A stretch of 56,806 nt of DNA from Acidobacteriota bacterium (GCA_013289835.1 JABCZG010000030.1:1-56806), one strand, 5' to 3'; shown: positions 15,216 to 24,578, counted from the first letter of the stretch. Notes: generated by a model from the letters alone, not told the origin. Made by a program: numbers and translations.

Positions 15216-15925
15216 AGGATTTTTACCGTCGCTTCCAGAGGCCTGCGCCACTGGGGCGGTTCCACGTGGCGCGGGGATTTCTTTCCGATGGCGATGACCA
15301 TGACGATCTCATGATAGCGCGCGGAAAGCCCAAGGAATTGGGAGAGTCTGCGGCCATCGAAACCTTCCATCGGGCAGGTGTTAAGGCCGAGCGCCTCGGC
15401 GGCAATCATCAGGTTCTCACAAGCGAGCGCAGTGCTCTTGGTGGCCCACTTGAAAAGTCCCTGACGCGATACGGGCGCCATGCCGATGGTCTTCCAGAAA
15501 TGGAGGACGCGAAGAATGATCCATTTGATAGCGCCGAAAACGCCGAACCAGCCCTGGATGTAAAACCATTTCGCGAATTTCGCCTTTGTCTCGTATTCGG
15601 AGATTTTTTTGGGGCTGAATCCTTGCTGGCGCATCCATTGCAACTGACCCTGCGTGGTGACTTTCCATAAGCCGAGATCTGCCACAGCGACGATCAGAGC
15701 CGACGCGGTGACGGCAGGGCGCTGTCCCATGCAGAGCCGCGCAACGGCCTCCTTCGCTGCCGGCGATTCCACCCAGTAGAAGCTGTAGGGCTGGCTGTTG
15801 AAACTGGAAGGGGCCACGCGAGCGGCTTCGAGAACCTGCTGGCGCAGGGCCTGGGGAATTTCGCCACCGTCGAATACCTTGATGGCCCTTCTTTGGAAGA
15901 GGGCGTCGAGAGTGTTGGCTGCCAT
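15212..15925 (-). CDS. Nitroreductase-family flavoprotein
   Basis: A 237-residue FMN-dependent NAD(P)H oxidoreductase of the NfsB/NfnB type. RRAIKVFDGGEI is the typical N-terminal R-x-S/A FMN motif, APSSFNSQPYSFYWV the second FMN segment, and ALGLNTCPMEGFDGR the third. The ATG at 15925 has GGAGG five bases upstream, so it is chosen over one at 15937. An unusual insertion with WFYIQGWFGVFGAIKWII looks like a hydrophobic hairpin. Co-transcribed with the MarR gene. Confidence 0.88.
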   Translation of the reverse strand: MAANTLDALFQRRAIKVFDGGEIPQALRQQVLEAARVAPSSFNSQPYSFYWVESPAAKEAVARLCMGQRPAVTASALIVAVADLGLWKVTTQGQLQWMRQQGFSPKKISEYETKAKFAKWFYIQGWFGVFGAIKWIILRVLHFWKTIGMAPVSRQGLFKWATKSTALACENLMIAAEALGLNTCPMEGFDGRRLSQFLGLSARYHEIVMVIAIGKKSPRHVEPPQWRRPLEATVKIL

Positions 15926-15934
15926 ACGTACCTC

Positions 15935-15976
15935 CATGTTGCCATTACAACATACGTGTGTTGCAGATGCAACATG
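15935..15976. promoter_or_regulatory. Paired palindromic operators of the nitroreductase-marR operon
   Basis: Two inverted repeats sit directly at the operon start: TGTTG-N6-CAACA (15937-15952) and GTTGCA-GA-TGCAAC (15960-15973). Their centres are 22 bp apart, about two helical turns, and the whole 42-bp block is framed by CATGTTGC and GCAACATG. This fits dimeric MarR binding and autorepression. MarR binding is inferred. Confidence 0.65.
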
Positions 15977-16049
15977 AAATTACGGGCAGTGGTTTTGGGC
16001 GTGGGCGGTAGAAAACGCCTGGCTGGGCGCTGCGAAGATTCGAGCGGGA

Positions 16050-16424
16050 TCAGGCGGTCTTGGGGCGGTGAGTGAGCGGGAGAATGCCCGGGTCGCCTCC
16101 GGAGGAGGCTTTGGCGGCGGCGCTGCGCGGTTCGTCTTTGGACTTGGGGGCGGGTGCAGCTTGGGGCGCGGATTTGGACGTGGCGGGAGTGGAGCTTGTG
16201 CCGGCAGTGGCGCCGGAGTCCGGCTTTTCTTCGATGCGAACTAGATATTGATAGGGGATTTCCCAGCGGAAGTGCTTGTGCTGGCCACGTTGCTCGATGC
16301 TTTGTTCAAGAAAGATGGAGCGGCCGGAATCGGCCACGAAGGTGCCCGAAGCAGGCAACAGGATGTCACCGGCGCGATATTGTACTTCCACACGGCGCCC
16401 GAGAAAGGCTGAGTAGCGGGCCAT
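16050..16424 (-). CDS. Small conserved hypothetical protein
   Basis: A 124-residue protein. Residues 1 to about 67 form a beta-rich, SH3-like domain (ARYSAFLGRRVEVQYRAGDI, then LPASGTFVADSGRSIFLEQ and HFRWEIPYQYLVRIEE). The remainder is a low-complexity Ala/Ser/Pro/Lys tail. The ATG at 16424 begins the conserved part; an earlier in-frame start at 16463 adds 13 residues. No function is known to me. Confidence 0.6.
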   Translation of the reverse strand: MARYSAFLGRRVEVQYRAGDILLPASGTFVADSGRSIFLEQSIEQRGQHKHFRWEIPYQYLVRIEEKPDSGATAGTSSTPATSKSAPQAAPAPKSKDEPRSAAAKASSGGDPGILPLTHRPKTA

Positions 16425-16572
16425 ATTGAAACAAGTTTCGACGGCGGGTAGTAACAGGGTCAATAGTACGGAAGGACCCCCCTCGAAAAAGTGTGGAAAA
16501 GTTGGGGAAAGCGAGGAGGCGAGAGAGGTGTGGAATGCTGAATGTGCGCTACGGAGATGAGGGATGAAATGC

Positions 16573-16593
16573 GCACAGACTAAGAGTCTGTGC
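16573..16593. repeat. Perfect 9-bp hairpin, dispersed-repeat type
   Basis: GCACAGACT (16573-16581), AAG, AGTCTGTGC (16585-16593). I recall GCACAGACTNNAGTCTGTGC-type palindromes as frequent intergenic repeats in Acidobacteria. It lies between two minus-strand genes, downstream of the hydrolase gene, with no T-run. Confidence 0.6.
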
Positions 16594-16605
16594 TACTGGG
16601 ATCGT

Positions 16606-17838
16606 TCAGCGGCGGGAAAGCTTTGCGGCGCCGCGGCTGGATTTTTCTAGGGTGTCGGATTGAAGGTATTTCTTCGCGCGAGCATCATTTTTCAGGTAGG
16701 CGTCCCAGAAGGCGAGGGAGGCGGAATTCGTGTAGCCGAGGATGGCTTCGCCCTGCGCGGCGTGGGTGGGCGAGAGCGTGCGCGCGGTGATGAACGACCC
16801 GTGATTGGCGCCTTCGATGTAGAGATGATACTTGTCGCTGGGAAGGCTCCGTTCGAATGGGATTTTGTGCCAGGCGGGGCTCGCGACAGGGCCGAGGCTG
16901 TCGAGCGAGCCGGTCATGCCGATGTACGGAAGAGAGAGCCGATCGAAAGAGTGATCGTTAAGACCGAATTGGCCGGGGCCCTGAGGCGAAAGGCAGAGGA
17001 CAGCTTTCACGCGCGGGTCCGCGAAATTCGAACCGGGATGGCCGGGGAGATCGACGATTGCGCCGGCGATGGCTTCGGCGGTGTAGGAACCCATGGAGTG
17101 GCCGCCGACGCCGATGCGATCTTTGTCCATGTTTGCGACAAGACCGGGGACGCGATGTTCGAGCACTGGCAATGAATCGATGACGAAGGAGATGTCTTGC
17201 GGGCGGCTCTCCCAAAGCGCGGGCTTTTTCAAGCCGTCGCGAACGGCTTGCGGGAAACGAATGTTTTCTTCGCCGGAGTTGCGACGCTGGATGGCGGAAT
17301 CGTCGTGAGTAGGCTGGATGGTGACGTAGCCGTGGGTGGCCCAGTGGAGGGTGAGAGCTTCGCAGCAATCCTGGGAGCCGCCGGCGCCGTGAGAGAAGAC
17401 GATTACAGGATAGGGACCTGCGTCGTTGGGATAAAAAATGCGGACGTGAAGATCCTTGTTGCGCTTGGCGTCGTGGAGGACGAGGTCGGAGGCTTCGGAG
17501 ACCGCGTGTGGGCCGGGCGCGAGGTTGTAGCCGTCCGCGGCGTCTGCAGCGGAACTCGACGGTGCGGCTGCGGAGAAGGCTGAGGAATCCGGAACCGAGG
17601 GACTTGAAGGGATCGATTGGAGAGCCGACTTTGGTGGAGCGAAACCTCTGCCGCCACTGGGAGTGGTGATGAAGTACGCGGTGGCCACGCTTGCGACAAC
17701 GATCAAAACAATATTGGTTAGCTGGCGAACGGCGCGGCGGCGACGGACATAATCGTGGGGCAACCTCGGGAGCAATCGCCGGAGATGGGCCAAGAAGGAC
17801 ATGGTATCGGGCTGCAGGTCCTGGTTTTTTGTGGACAT
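16606..17838 (-). CDS. Membrane-anchored alpha/beta hydrolase
   Basis: A 410-residue protein with a transmembrane anchor (about residues 40-60, NIVLIVVASVATAYFIT), a Ser/Ala/Pro linker and a C-terminal alpha/beta-hydrolase domain of the PAF-acetylhydrolase/dienelactone-hydrolase type. The oxyanion region is VIVFSHGAGGSQDCC, the nucleophile is S248 in GHSMGS, and the His is likely in YIEGANHGSFI. The catalytic domain should lie outside the cytoplasm. An upstream frame extension adds 12 residues. Substrate unknown. Confidence 0.82.
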   Translation of the reverse strand: MSTKNQDLQPDTMSFLAHLRRLLPRLPHDYVRRRRAVRQLTNIVLIVVASVATAYFITTPSGGRGFAPPKSALQSIPSSPSVPDSSAFSAAAPSSSAADAADGYNLAPGPHAVSEASDLVLHDAKRNKDLHVRIFYPNDAGPYPVIVFSHGAGGSQDCCEALTLHWATHGYVTIQPTHDDSAIQRRNSGEENIRFPQAVRDGLKKPALWESRPQDISFVIDSLPVLEHRVPGLVANMDKDRIGVGGHSMGSYTAEAIAGAIVDLPGHPGSNFADPRVKAVLCLSPQGPGQFGLNDHSFDRLSLPYIGMTGSLDSLGPVASPAWHKIPFERSLPSDKYHLYIEGANHGSFITARTLSPTHAAQGEAILGYTNSASLAFWDAYLKNDARAKKYLQSDTLEKSSRGAAKLSRR

Positions 17839-17991
17839 CGAGTCAAACCCGCCCGTCGGAAAAAGGTTGTACAAGATTTCTGCATCGAGACATGTGGCGC
17901 CTGATCAAAACGCAGCAGGGCGGGACGGTGGGCGGGATGCTTGTAAGGATACAAGATGCGAATTCACAATGGCAAGGAGGCAAGCGAATCC

Positions 17992-18019
17992 TTGACTTTT
18001 TCGAGGGGAAGGCTATTGT
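17992..18019 (+). promoter_or_regulatory. Promoter candidate for the DinB-like gene
   Basis: TTGACT (17992-17997), 16-base spacer, TATTGT (18014-18019). Transcription would begin near 18027, about 120 bases before the ATG. Moderate match only. Confidence 0.4.
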
Positions 18020-18149
18020 CGGCGTTCCGGGATTTGGGTAGTGGTCGGGAAGCGCAGCGCTGAGCCAAATAGACGGGTGGGAATAAAGGTGACTTTGCGG
18101 GAGTTGTTGAGGGTAACTTCCCGGGGTGGATTTGAAGCAGGGTCTTTCC

Positions 18150-18617
18150 ATGGCGGAACTAAACAAAACGGTTGCGAATGGGCTGGCGGCATATTACGAA
18201 TACGTGGCAGCGCAGGTGCATCGCTGGGTGGATCCGCTATCGAATGAGCAGTTCTGGCGCAATCCGTTCCCGCACGGGAACAGCGTGGGGCACCTGGTAT
18301 TGCATTTGACGGGCAACTTGAATTACTACATCGGAGCGCGCGTGGCGGGAACGGGATACGTGCGCGACCGTGACCGCGAGTTCACGGACAAGCAGCCGCC
18401 GCAGAAATCCGAGACGCTGCAGGCGTTTGACCGTACCATCGCGATGGTGGTGGAGACGATTCGAACGCAGGGCGCGGAGGACTGGGGAAAGCCGTACACG
18501 GCCGAGCGAGAGCCGGAAGCGGAAGACCGCTTCCAGATTTTCGTGCGGTGTGCGGGGCATGCGTATCATCATGTAGGGCAACTGGTGTACCTGAGCCGAG
18601 AGTTGGCGAGAACTTAA
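18150..18617 (+). CDS. DinB-like metal-binding protein
   Basis: A 155-residue four-helix DinB/YfiT-type protein. The three expected histidines are visible: SVGHLVLHLTGNL (about residue 51) and GHAYHHVGQLVYLSR (about 138-143). Such proteins often act as metal-dependent thiol-transferases or are stress induced; the substrate here is unknown. The ATG at 18150 begins the family-like part; an upstream GTG adds eight residues. Confidence 0.85.
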   Translation: MAELNKTVANGLAAYYEYVAAQVHRWVDPLSNEQFWRNPFPHGNSVGHLVLHLTGNLNYYIGARVAGTGYVRDRDREFTDKQPPQKSETLQAFDRTIAMVVETIRTQGAEDWGKPYTAEREPEAEDRFQIFVRCAGHAYHHVGQLVYLSRELART

Positions 18618-18639
18618 GGCCGGGAAGCAGCACCGGGCG

Positions 18640-18852
18640 ATGCAGAGTGGGCATGGCACCGGCGAGGCGCAAACGCGAGTGGTCGAACAGAAGCAATTAA
18701 CGAAGGGCAAGGCTGCCCTATTGCTGATCCTTTCCGCCTTGGGCGGGATTGTTTCGGCGACGTGGCTGCATGGATGGCACATGTACGCGGGATTTGCCGT
18801 CACGGGGATCGCCATTTTCATTGGGTTCACGCGCTGGAACCGCAAACACTGA
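18640..18852 (+). CDS. Small membrane protein
   Basis: A 70-residue protein with a charged N-terminus and two hydrophobic helices (KAALLLILSALGGIVSAT and HMYAGFAVTGIAIFIGF). It lies 22 bases after the DinB-like gene and 37 before the S9 peptidase, all on one strand. I do not recognise the family. The first 20 residues may not be translated; no good ribosome binding site was found. Confidence 0.5.
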   Translation: MQSGHGTGEAQTRVVEQKQLTKGKAALLLILSALGGIVSATWLHGWHMYAGFAVTGIAIFIGFTRWNRKH

Positions 18853-18889
18853 ATCAATGTCTCTTATAATGGATGGGGGGGAAATAGCC

Positions 18890-21001
18890 ATGAGAAAGGT
18901 GTGTTTGACCGCGGTTGCATTGGTATTGTGCGGCTGGGGAGCGCATTCGGCGCAGGCTCAAGAAACGGCGACGGCCAAAGCCGCTCCAGCAGCGGTTTCT
19001 AGCACGCCGAGCATTGATCAATCGCTCGAGTGGAATAGCGCGTCCAATCCGAAATTGTCGCCGGATGGGAAGCGCGTCGTGTACGAAGTGCAGAAAACGA
19101 ATTGGGAAGAGAATGCGTTCGAGAGAAATTTGTGGATCGTGGATGTTTCGACGGGGGAATCGCATCCGCTGACCACGGCAAAAAAATCGAGCACCAACGC
19201 GGCGTGGTCGCCGGATGGGAAGTGGATTGCGTTTCTTTCCGACCGGCCGGGGCAAATCAAGGGAACGCCGGAAGATAAAAAGCAGCTTTATGTGATTTCG
19301 CCGGACGGCGGCGAAGCGCTGCAACTCACCAAGGCTGAAAGCGGCGTGAATGCGCTGGACTGGTCGCCGGATTCGAAACGCATTGCGTTTTCGGCGATGG
19401 ATCCCGAAACGAAAACGCTGAAAGACCGCAAAGAGAAATACGGCGAGTACTCGGTGATTCATGCCGACTATCAGATGACGCACCTGTGGACGGTTGAGGT
19501 TCGCGGAGGAATGGCGCCGGCGGCGGAAGCGAAACGGGTCACGGAAGGGGACAAATTCAGCGTAGGGAGTTTTTCGTGGTCGCCGGACGGGACGCGCATC
19601 GCGTTCAGCGCGCAGAAGGATCCGGACCTGATTTCGATCGAGACGGCGGACTTGTATGTGGTGACGGTCAGCGATGGCGTGTTGAAGAAAATCGTGAGCA
19701 CGCCGGGGCCGGACACGAATCCGAAGTGGTCGCCGGACGGGAAGAAGATCGCGTTCGAAACGGCAGCGGGATCGCGTTATTTCTTTTATTCGGACCGAAG
19801 GATCGCGGTCGTACCGGCGGAGGGCGGAGCTGCGCAAATATTGACGGCAGCGTTCGATGAAGATCCGGGACTGGTCGGGTGGGGCCCGGACGGAATTTAT
19901 TTTGAGGCGCAGCAGAAGACTTACGCGCATCTGTACCGGCTGAATCCGACGACGGGAGAAACCGAGAAGCTGAGTTCGCCCGAGCAGATGGACGCGGGCA
20001 ATTTTTCGTTTTCGAAAGATTATGGACAGGTGGCCTATCAAGCCGCGTTGGAAAATCAATACGCAGAGATCTATTCCTCGAGTGTAGCGGCGTGGCAAGG
20101 TAAGAAACTGACGGCCATGGGCTATCAGTTGAAAGGCTTCACGCTGGCACACCGGGAAGTGATTTCCTGGAAGTCGGCAGACGGTACGACGATTGAAGGA
20201 GTTCTGTTCACGCCCGCCAATTTCGATGCGAAGAAAAAATATCCATTGCTGGTGGTGATTCACGGAGGTCCGACGGGAGTGGATCAGCCGGCCGTGTACG
20301 CGGACCGCTATTATCCGATCGAGCGGTTTGTGGCCAAAGGCGCGCTGGTATTGAAGCCGAATTACCGGGGCTCGGCGGGATACGGGGAGAAATTCCGCTC
20401 GCTGAACGTGAGGAATCTTGGAATCGGGGATTACGCCGACGTGATCTCCGGAGTCGATTCGCTGATCGCGAAAGGCTGGGTGGACAAGGAGCGCGTGGGA
20501 GCGATGGGCTGGAGCCAGGGGGGATACATTTCAGCATTTATCACCGCGTCGAGCGACCGATTCAAAGCGGTTTCGGTGGGCGCGGGAATTTCCGACTGGA
20601 CGACGTATTACGTGAATACGGACATCACGCCGTTCACGCGTCAATATCTGCACGCGACGCCGTGGGACGACCCGGAAATTTATTGGAAGACTTCGCCGAT
20701 CAGCTACATCGCGAAAGCGAGGACGCCCACGCTGATCCAGCACGGCGAGAATGATCGGCGCGTGCCGATTCCGAACGCCTACGAACTGCGGCAGGCGCTG
20801 GAGGATCGCGGCGTGCCGGTGAAAATGGTGGTGTACAAGGGATTCGGGCACGGAATTACGAAACCGAAGCAGCAGCGTGCGGTGATGGAAGAAAACGAAA
20901 AATGGTTCGGGCAGTACATCTGGGGCGAGAAACCAGAAGAGCCAAAGGCGCCCGAGCCGAAGGCAGAAGAGAAGAAGTCAGCAGCAGCGGTAAATCCGTA
21001 G
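18890..21001 (+). CDS. S9-family prolyl oligopeptidase
   Basis: A 703-residue exported peptidase. GGGGGGAAA precedes the ATG at 18890, and a signal peptide ends at AHSAQAQ; longer frames upstream are not coding. Residues 50-400 form a beta-propeller with at least four WSPDG/WSPDS (TolB/PD40-type) repeats. The C-terminal alpha/beta-hydrolase domain carries S542 in GWSQGGY, D622 in GENDRRVP and H654 in GFGHGI. It should cut short peptides after proline or alanine in the periplasm or outside. The last 24 bases overlap the convergent gene at 20978. Confidence 0.92.
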   Translation: MRKVCLTAVALVLCGWGAHSAQAQETATAKAAPAAVSSTPSIDQSLEWNSASNPKLSPDGKRVVYEVQKTNWEENAFERNLWIVDVSTGESHPLTTAKKSSTNAAWSPDGKWIAFLSDRPGQIKGTPEDKKQLYVISPDGGEALQLTKAESGVNALDWSPDSKRIAFSAMDPETKTLKDRKEKYGEYSVIHADYQMTHLWTVEVRGGMAPAAEAKRVTEGDKFSVGSFSWSPDGTRIAFSAQKDPDLISIETADLYVVTVSDGVLKKIVSTPGPDTNPKWSPDGKKIAFETAAGSRYFFYSDRRIAVVPAEGGAAQILTAAFDEDPGLVGWGPDGIYFEAQQKTYAHLYRLNPTTGETEKLSSPEQMDAGNFSFSKDYGQVAYQAALENQYAEIYSSSVAAWQGKKLTAMGYQLKGFTLAHREVISWKSADGTTIEGVLFTPANFDAKKKYPLLVVIHGGPTGVDQPAVYADRYYPIERFVAKGALVLKPNYRGSAGYGEKFRSLNVRNLGIGDYADVISGVDSLIAKGWVDKERVGAMGWSQGGYISAFITASSDRFKAVSVGAGISDWTTYYVNTDITPFTRQYLHATPWDDPEIYWKTSPISYIAKARTPTLIQHGENDRRVPIPNAYELRQALEDRGVPVKMVVYKGFGHGITKPKQQRAVMEENEKWFGQYIWGEKPEEPKAPEPKAEEKKSAAAVNP

Positions 21002-21430
21002 ATTTGGGAGCGGCAGTAGATCGGATTCCACCCAGCCTTCGCGAGCGGCGGCGGTTTGGAGAAGCTCGTTCGAATAATATTTGGCGAGAAGTTTTTTGTC
21101 ACTGAGTTCGGGGTGTTCGGCGATGAATTGGTCGAACGAGTATCCTTCCGGCGTTTCCACAAGTGCGGCGGCCACCAAACGTATCCAGGCCAGCGTGAGC
21201 GTGTGATGGTATTTCTGCGTCGCGCCATGATGGTTCGCGAATTGGCGGATGCCCGCAGTCATGCGCTCGGCGGCACGGGAGGCGTCGGAAGATTTCAAGT
21301 AGAGCCAGGCGACGCGGATGTGCTCGCGGTGGCGAAACTGATCCGCAGGAAATGACAAGTCTTCAAAGGCGCGAAGAAAATCATCGTCGCTCCACGCCGA
21401 AGCGCTGCATGGTGGTTTGGATTCGCTCAT
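20978..21430 (-). CDS. Conserved hypothetical protein (150 aa)
   Basis: A helical protein with FRHREHIRVAWLYLKSSDAS near residue 32, then HHGATQKYHHTLTLAWIRLV. The H..H and YH pattern recalls a family of about 150 residues found in Acidobacteria and Actinobacteria without known function. Its 3' end overlaps the S9 peptidase gene by 24 bases, tail to tail. His residues may bind metal, but this is only inference. Confidence 0.7.
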   Translation of the reverse strand: MSESKPPCSASAWSDDDFLRAFEDLSFPADQFRHREHIRVAWLYLKSSDASRAAERMTAGIRQFANHHGATQKYHHTLTLAWIRLVAAALVETPEGYSFDQFIAEHPELSDKKLLAKYYSNELLQTAAAREGWVESDLLPLPNLRIYRCC

Positions 21431-21475
21431 AGAGATTTGGAAAGGAGACGAGAGATTTCGTCTCGCTTAAGTGTA

Positions 21476-23251
21476 CTACGCCTCGAGCTTGAAGCGGGTG
21501 GAAGCGAGGCGGTAGAGGCGGCGCCAGAGCAGGCGGTTGATGAGCACGACGATGGTGGCCATGATGAGCGTGGAGGCCAGCAGTACGTCGAAGCGGCCGG
21601 AGTCGCTGGCGCTGCTGATTGTGCTGCCGAGCCCGGGCGCCGAGACGATGCGTCCCTGAAAATGAAAATACTCCGCCACGATGCTGGCGTTCCAGGCTCC
21701 ACCCGAAGCGGTGACCATGCCGGTGACGAGGTAAGGAAATATCCCGGGCAGGATGAGGTGCCGCCAGCGGTCCCAGGAGCTGAAGTGAAAAATGTACGCC
21801 GCTTCCTTGAGGTCCGTGGGGATGGCCATGGCGCCGGCGATGACATTGAACAGGATGTACCACTGCGTGCCGAGGAGCATCAGGAGCATGGCGGAAATTT
21901 CGAGGCCGCCGCGGAGGCGAAGAAGGAACAGAAGAATAATCGGGAAAAGCGCGGTGGCGGGAATCGAGGAAGCGATCTGCGCGAGAGGCTGGGCGATGCG
22001 CGCGAAGCGGGGATTGGAACCGATATATACCCCGACCGGAACGGTCCAGAGCGCACCGAGGATGAGCGCGGTGTTGACGCGGAGAAAAGTGAGCGCGGCG
22101 CTTTGCAGGAGTTCGATGTAATCCTCGCGATGAAGACCGGATAATTCGCGTACCGCGTGGAACACCGCAACTCCTAAACCAAAGAGAACGCCGACGGCGA
22201 GCACGTAGACGAGCCAGCGGCGGGCGCGATTTTGTTTCGGAGCGGAAAAAGTTGCCGCGGCGCGACGCGCGCCGACGGCAAAGGTCACTGCCAGCCAATT
22301 GAAAACTGGCTTCAAGAGCAAGCGATAGAGGCGAATGACGAAGGAAGCGCGGCCAATAAGATTAAGAAGAGTGGTCTGCGCGGCGGCGGCACTTTCCACC
22401 TGCTCGAACTTGAATTTATCCGCCCACACGATGATGGGCCGCCAGATGAGCTGATCCATCAAGACTATTACGGCGACCATGGCGGCGACACCCCAGAGAA
22501 TGGCGTAGGTGTTGCCGTCGCTCGCGGCGGTCTGAAGGAAAGAACCAAGTCCGGGAAGGCGGAAGTCGCGACTTCCAAGAACGAACATCTCGCAAGCCAT
22601 GAGGAAGAACCAACCGCCGGCAACGGACATCATGGAATTCCAGACGAGGCCGATCGTGGAAAAGGGCAGATCGAGCTCGGCGAAACGCTGCCAGCGGCTG
22701 AAGCGATAGATGACCGCGGCTTCATGGAGTTCGCGAGGAACCGTTTTCAGCGAAGAATAAAAACTGAAGGCGATGTTCCAGACCTGGCCGGTGAAAATGA
22801 GCAGGATGGAACCCAGTTCGAGTCCGAACTGGCTGTGGGGAAAAAGGGCGACCATCGCGAGCATGACGCCGGGCAGGAAACTCAACACAGGGATGGACTG
22901 GAGGATATCCAGCAAAGGAACCATGATGACTTCGGCGCGACGCGAGCTGGCGGCGAGATAGCCATACGCAAGGGCGAAGACAAGACTCAGCGCGTAAGCC
23001 ACGCCGATGCGCACGAGCGAGTACAGCGCGTAAAGAGGAAGAATGCGGGGGTTTTGCGAAATGTGCGCCTGAGGCTGGACGGGGCCCAGCCAGGAGCGGC
23101 CGATGGCGTAGACGCCATAAATGGCGGCGAAGACAAACAAAAACACGGCGATATCGATCAAGAAAGCCCAACTCCAGCGCGAGCCCGCCGGCCGCTGCGC
23201 CGTGGGAGGGAGCGGAGTGGTTTGAGAAGCTGTGGGAGCGAGCGCCGTCAC
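21476..23251 (-). CDS. ABC transporter permease with two fused BPD_transp_1 domains
   Basis: A 591-residue inner-membrane protein formed by two homologous permease units, one at about residues 30-290 and one at 340-580. The two EAA-like loops are LHEAAVIYRFSRWQRF and LKEAAYIFHFSSWDRW. Each half resembles SsuC/NrtB/TauC permeases of nitrate/sulfonate-type importers, so one chain probably replaces the usual dimer. The ATPase gene lies seven bases upstream. No periplasmic binding protein is encoded nearby, so substrate is unknown. Confidence 0.88.
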   Translation of the reverse strand: MTALAPTASQTTPLPPTAQRPAGSRWSWAFLIDIAVFLFVFAAIYGVYAIGRSWLGPVQPQAHISQNPRILPLYALYSLVRIGVAYALSLVFALAYGYLAASSRRAEVIMVPLLDILQSIPVLSFLPGVMLAMVALFPHSQFGLELGSILLIFTGQVWNIAFSFYSSLKTVPRELHEAAVIYRFSRWQRFAELDLPFSTIGLVWNSMMSVAGGWFFLMACEMFVLGSRDFRLPGLGSFLQTAASDGNTYAILWGVAAMVAVIVLMDQLIWRPIIVWADKFKFEQVESAAAAQTTLLNLIGRASFVIRLYRLLLKPVFNWLAVTFAVGARRAAATFSAPKQNRARRWLVYVLAVGVLFGLGVAVFHAVRELSGLHREDYIELLQSAALTFLRVNTALILGALWTVPVGVYIGSNPRFARIAQPLAQIASSIPATALFPIILLFLLRLRGGLEISAMLLMLLGTQWYILFNVIAGAMAIPTDLKEAAYIFHFSSWDRWRHLILPGIFPYLVTGMVTASGGAWNASIVAEYFHFQGRIVSAPGLGSTISSASDSGRFDVLLASTLIMATIVVLINRLLWRRLYRLASTRFKLEA

Positions 23252-23258
23252 AGGAAGG

Positions 23259-24578
23259 TCACGCCTCGGTGAGAGTCAACTTGCCGGTTTCCGCGTCGTA
23301 ATCAAAGATTTCGGCGTAGCGTCCCCACTGGATCGCGGTTTCCAACTGGCGGCGGGATTCCTCCTCGCTAAATTGTTCGTCGAGCAGGTCGCGGAAGAAT
23401 TCTTCATCGAGGGTGCGATTGGACTTGGCCTTGAGCGCTTGTTCCATCTGGCGAATGAGCGGAACATTGGCGATGGCCGCTTTGCGAAAGATGGTTTTAC
23501 GGGTCTGAATATTGGCGGCCGCAAATTCCTGGCCGAGCGGAGTGATGATGGCGTCGCCCTCTTCCACGCGGAGGAAACCAAGCAGGACGGCGGTGTCCAC
23601 AGTAGGAAGGAGGGCATCCACCTCCAGGCTTAACTCATCCGCGAGGCGATGCAGGTCCGCGCGGCCGCCCTGGTCGGCGAGAATTTCCAGAAGGCCGGCC
23701 ATGCCGCCGGGGCGCGTGTGGGGAAGCATAATCGTTTTCGGCGGCACCATGGCTCCCGGGGCATAGGTGCGAGGCGGAGCGGTGTCGTCCTTGTGCTCAG
23801 GACGCGTGAGGACGCGATAGATAGAGTCCACCAGCTCGATGAACTTGGCGCCTTTGCGGTCGCGCGGATGCGGGATGCTCACGGCAAAGTCCGCATGAAT
23901 GTGAGCGGGGTTGCGGCCGAGAACGATGATGCGATCGGCCAGGACGACAGCTTCCTCGATGTTGTGGGTGACGATGAAGATCGCGCGTGTGGGAATCTTG
24001 CGGTCGAGCCAGAGTTCGAGAAGCTCGCCGCGCAGAGTCTCCGCGGTGAGGACGTCGAGCGCGGAGAACGGTTCATCCATGAAGAGCACTTCGGGCTCGA
24101 CGACCAGTGCGCGGGCGACACCGACGCGCTGCTTCATGCCGCCGGAGAGTTCCTTGGGGTAGGCGGATTCGAAACCGTCGAGGCCGACGGCGTCGATGAT
24201 GCGAAGGGCGCGCTTGTGGCGCTCCATCGGCGGCATGCCGCGGGCTTCGAGCGGGGCTTCGACATTTTCGAGAACGGTCAGCCAGGGGAAGAGCGCGAAG
24301 CTCTGAAAGACGATGGAGACGTTGGGGGATTCGCCTTGGACGGGCTGGCCGTGCCAATAGACGGCGCCGGCGGAGGCAGGGGATAGTCCCGTCAACATGC
24401 GCAGCAACGTGGATTTGCCGCAGCCGGAAGCCCCCAGCAGGGCGATGATCTGGCCGGGATAGATGGCGAGATCGGTGGCGGCAATGACCTGGATGCGGCT
24501 GCCGTCGGGCTGGGGATAGGATTTTTCCAGCTTGCGCGCCTCGATGATAGGCGCGGGCGCGGTGTTTGCGGTGCTCAT
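23259..24578 (-). CDS. ABC transporter ATP-binding protein with AAA-associated C-terminal domain
   Basis: A 439-residue ATPase of the NitT/TauT/SsuB type. Walker A is GASGCGKST (residues 49-57), the signature is LSGGMKQR, Walker B is VLFMDEPFSALD, and the switch His follows in FIVTHNIEEAV. After about residue 290 comes an AAA-associated C-terminal domain (about 310-430), seen in a subset of nitrate/sulfonate ATPases and likely regulatory. First gene of a two-gene operon with the fused permease. The neighbouring gene on the other strand starts 100 bases away. Confidence 0.9.
   Translation of the reverse strand: MSTANTAPAPIIEARKLEKSYPQPDGSRIQVIAATDLAIYPGQIIALLGASGCGKSTLLRMLTGLSPASAGAVYWHGQPVQGESPNVSIVFQSFALFPWLTVLENVEAPLEARGMPPMERHKRALRIIDAVGLDGFESAYPKELSGGMKQRVGVARALVVEPEVLFMDEPFSALDVLTAETLRGELLELWLDRKIPTRAIFIVTHNIEEAVVLADRIIVLGRNPAHIHADFAVSIPHPRDRKGAKFIELVDSIYRVLTRPEHKDDTAPPRTYAPGAMVPPKTIMLPHTRPGGMAGLLEILADQGGRADLHRLADELSLEVDALLPTVDTAVLLGFLRVEEGDAIITPLGQEFAAANIQTRKTIFRKAAIANVPLIRQMEQALKAKSNRTLDEEFFRDLLDEQFSEEESRRQLETAIQWGRYAEIFDYDAETGKLTLTEA

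Noticed and set aside
18749..18889. Longer N-terminus of the S9 peptidase
   Set aside because: It would overlap the small membrane protein gene, and the signal peptide starts at the ATG at 18890 behind a G-rich ribosome binding site.
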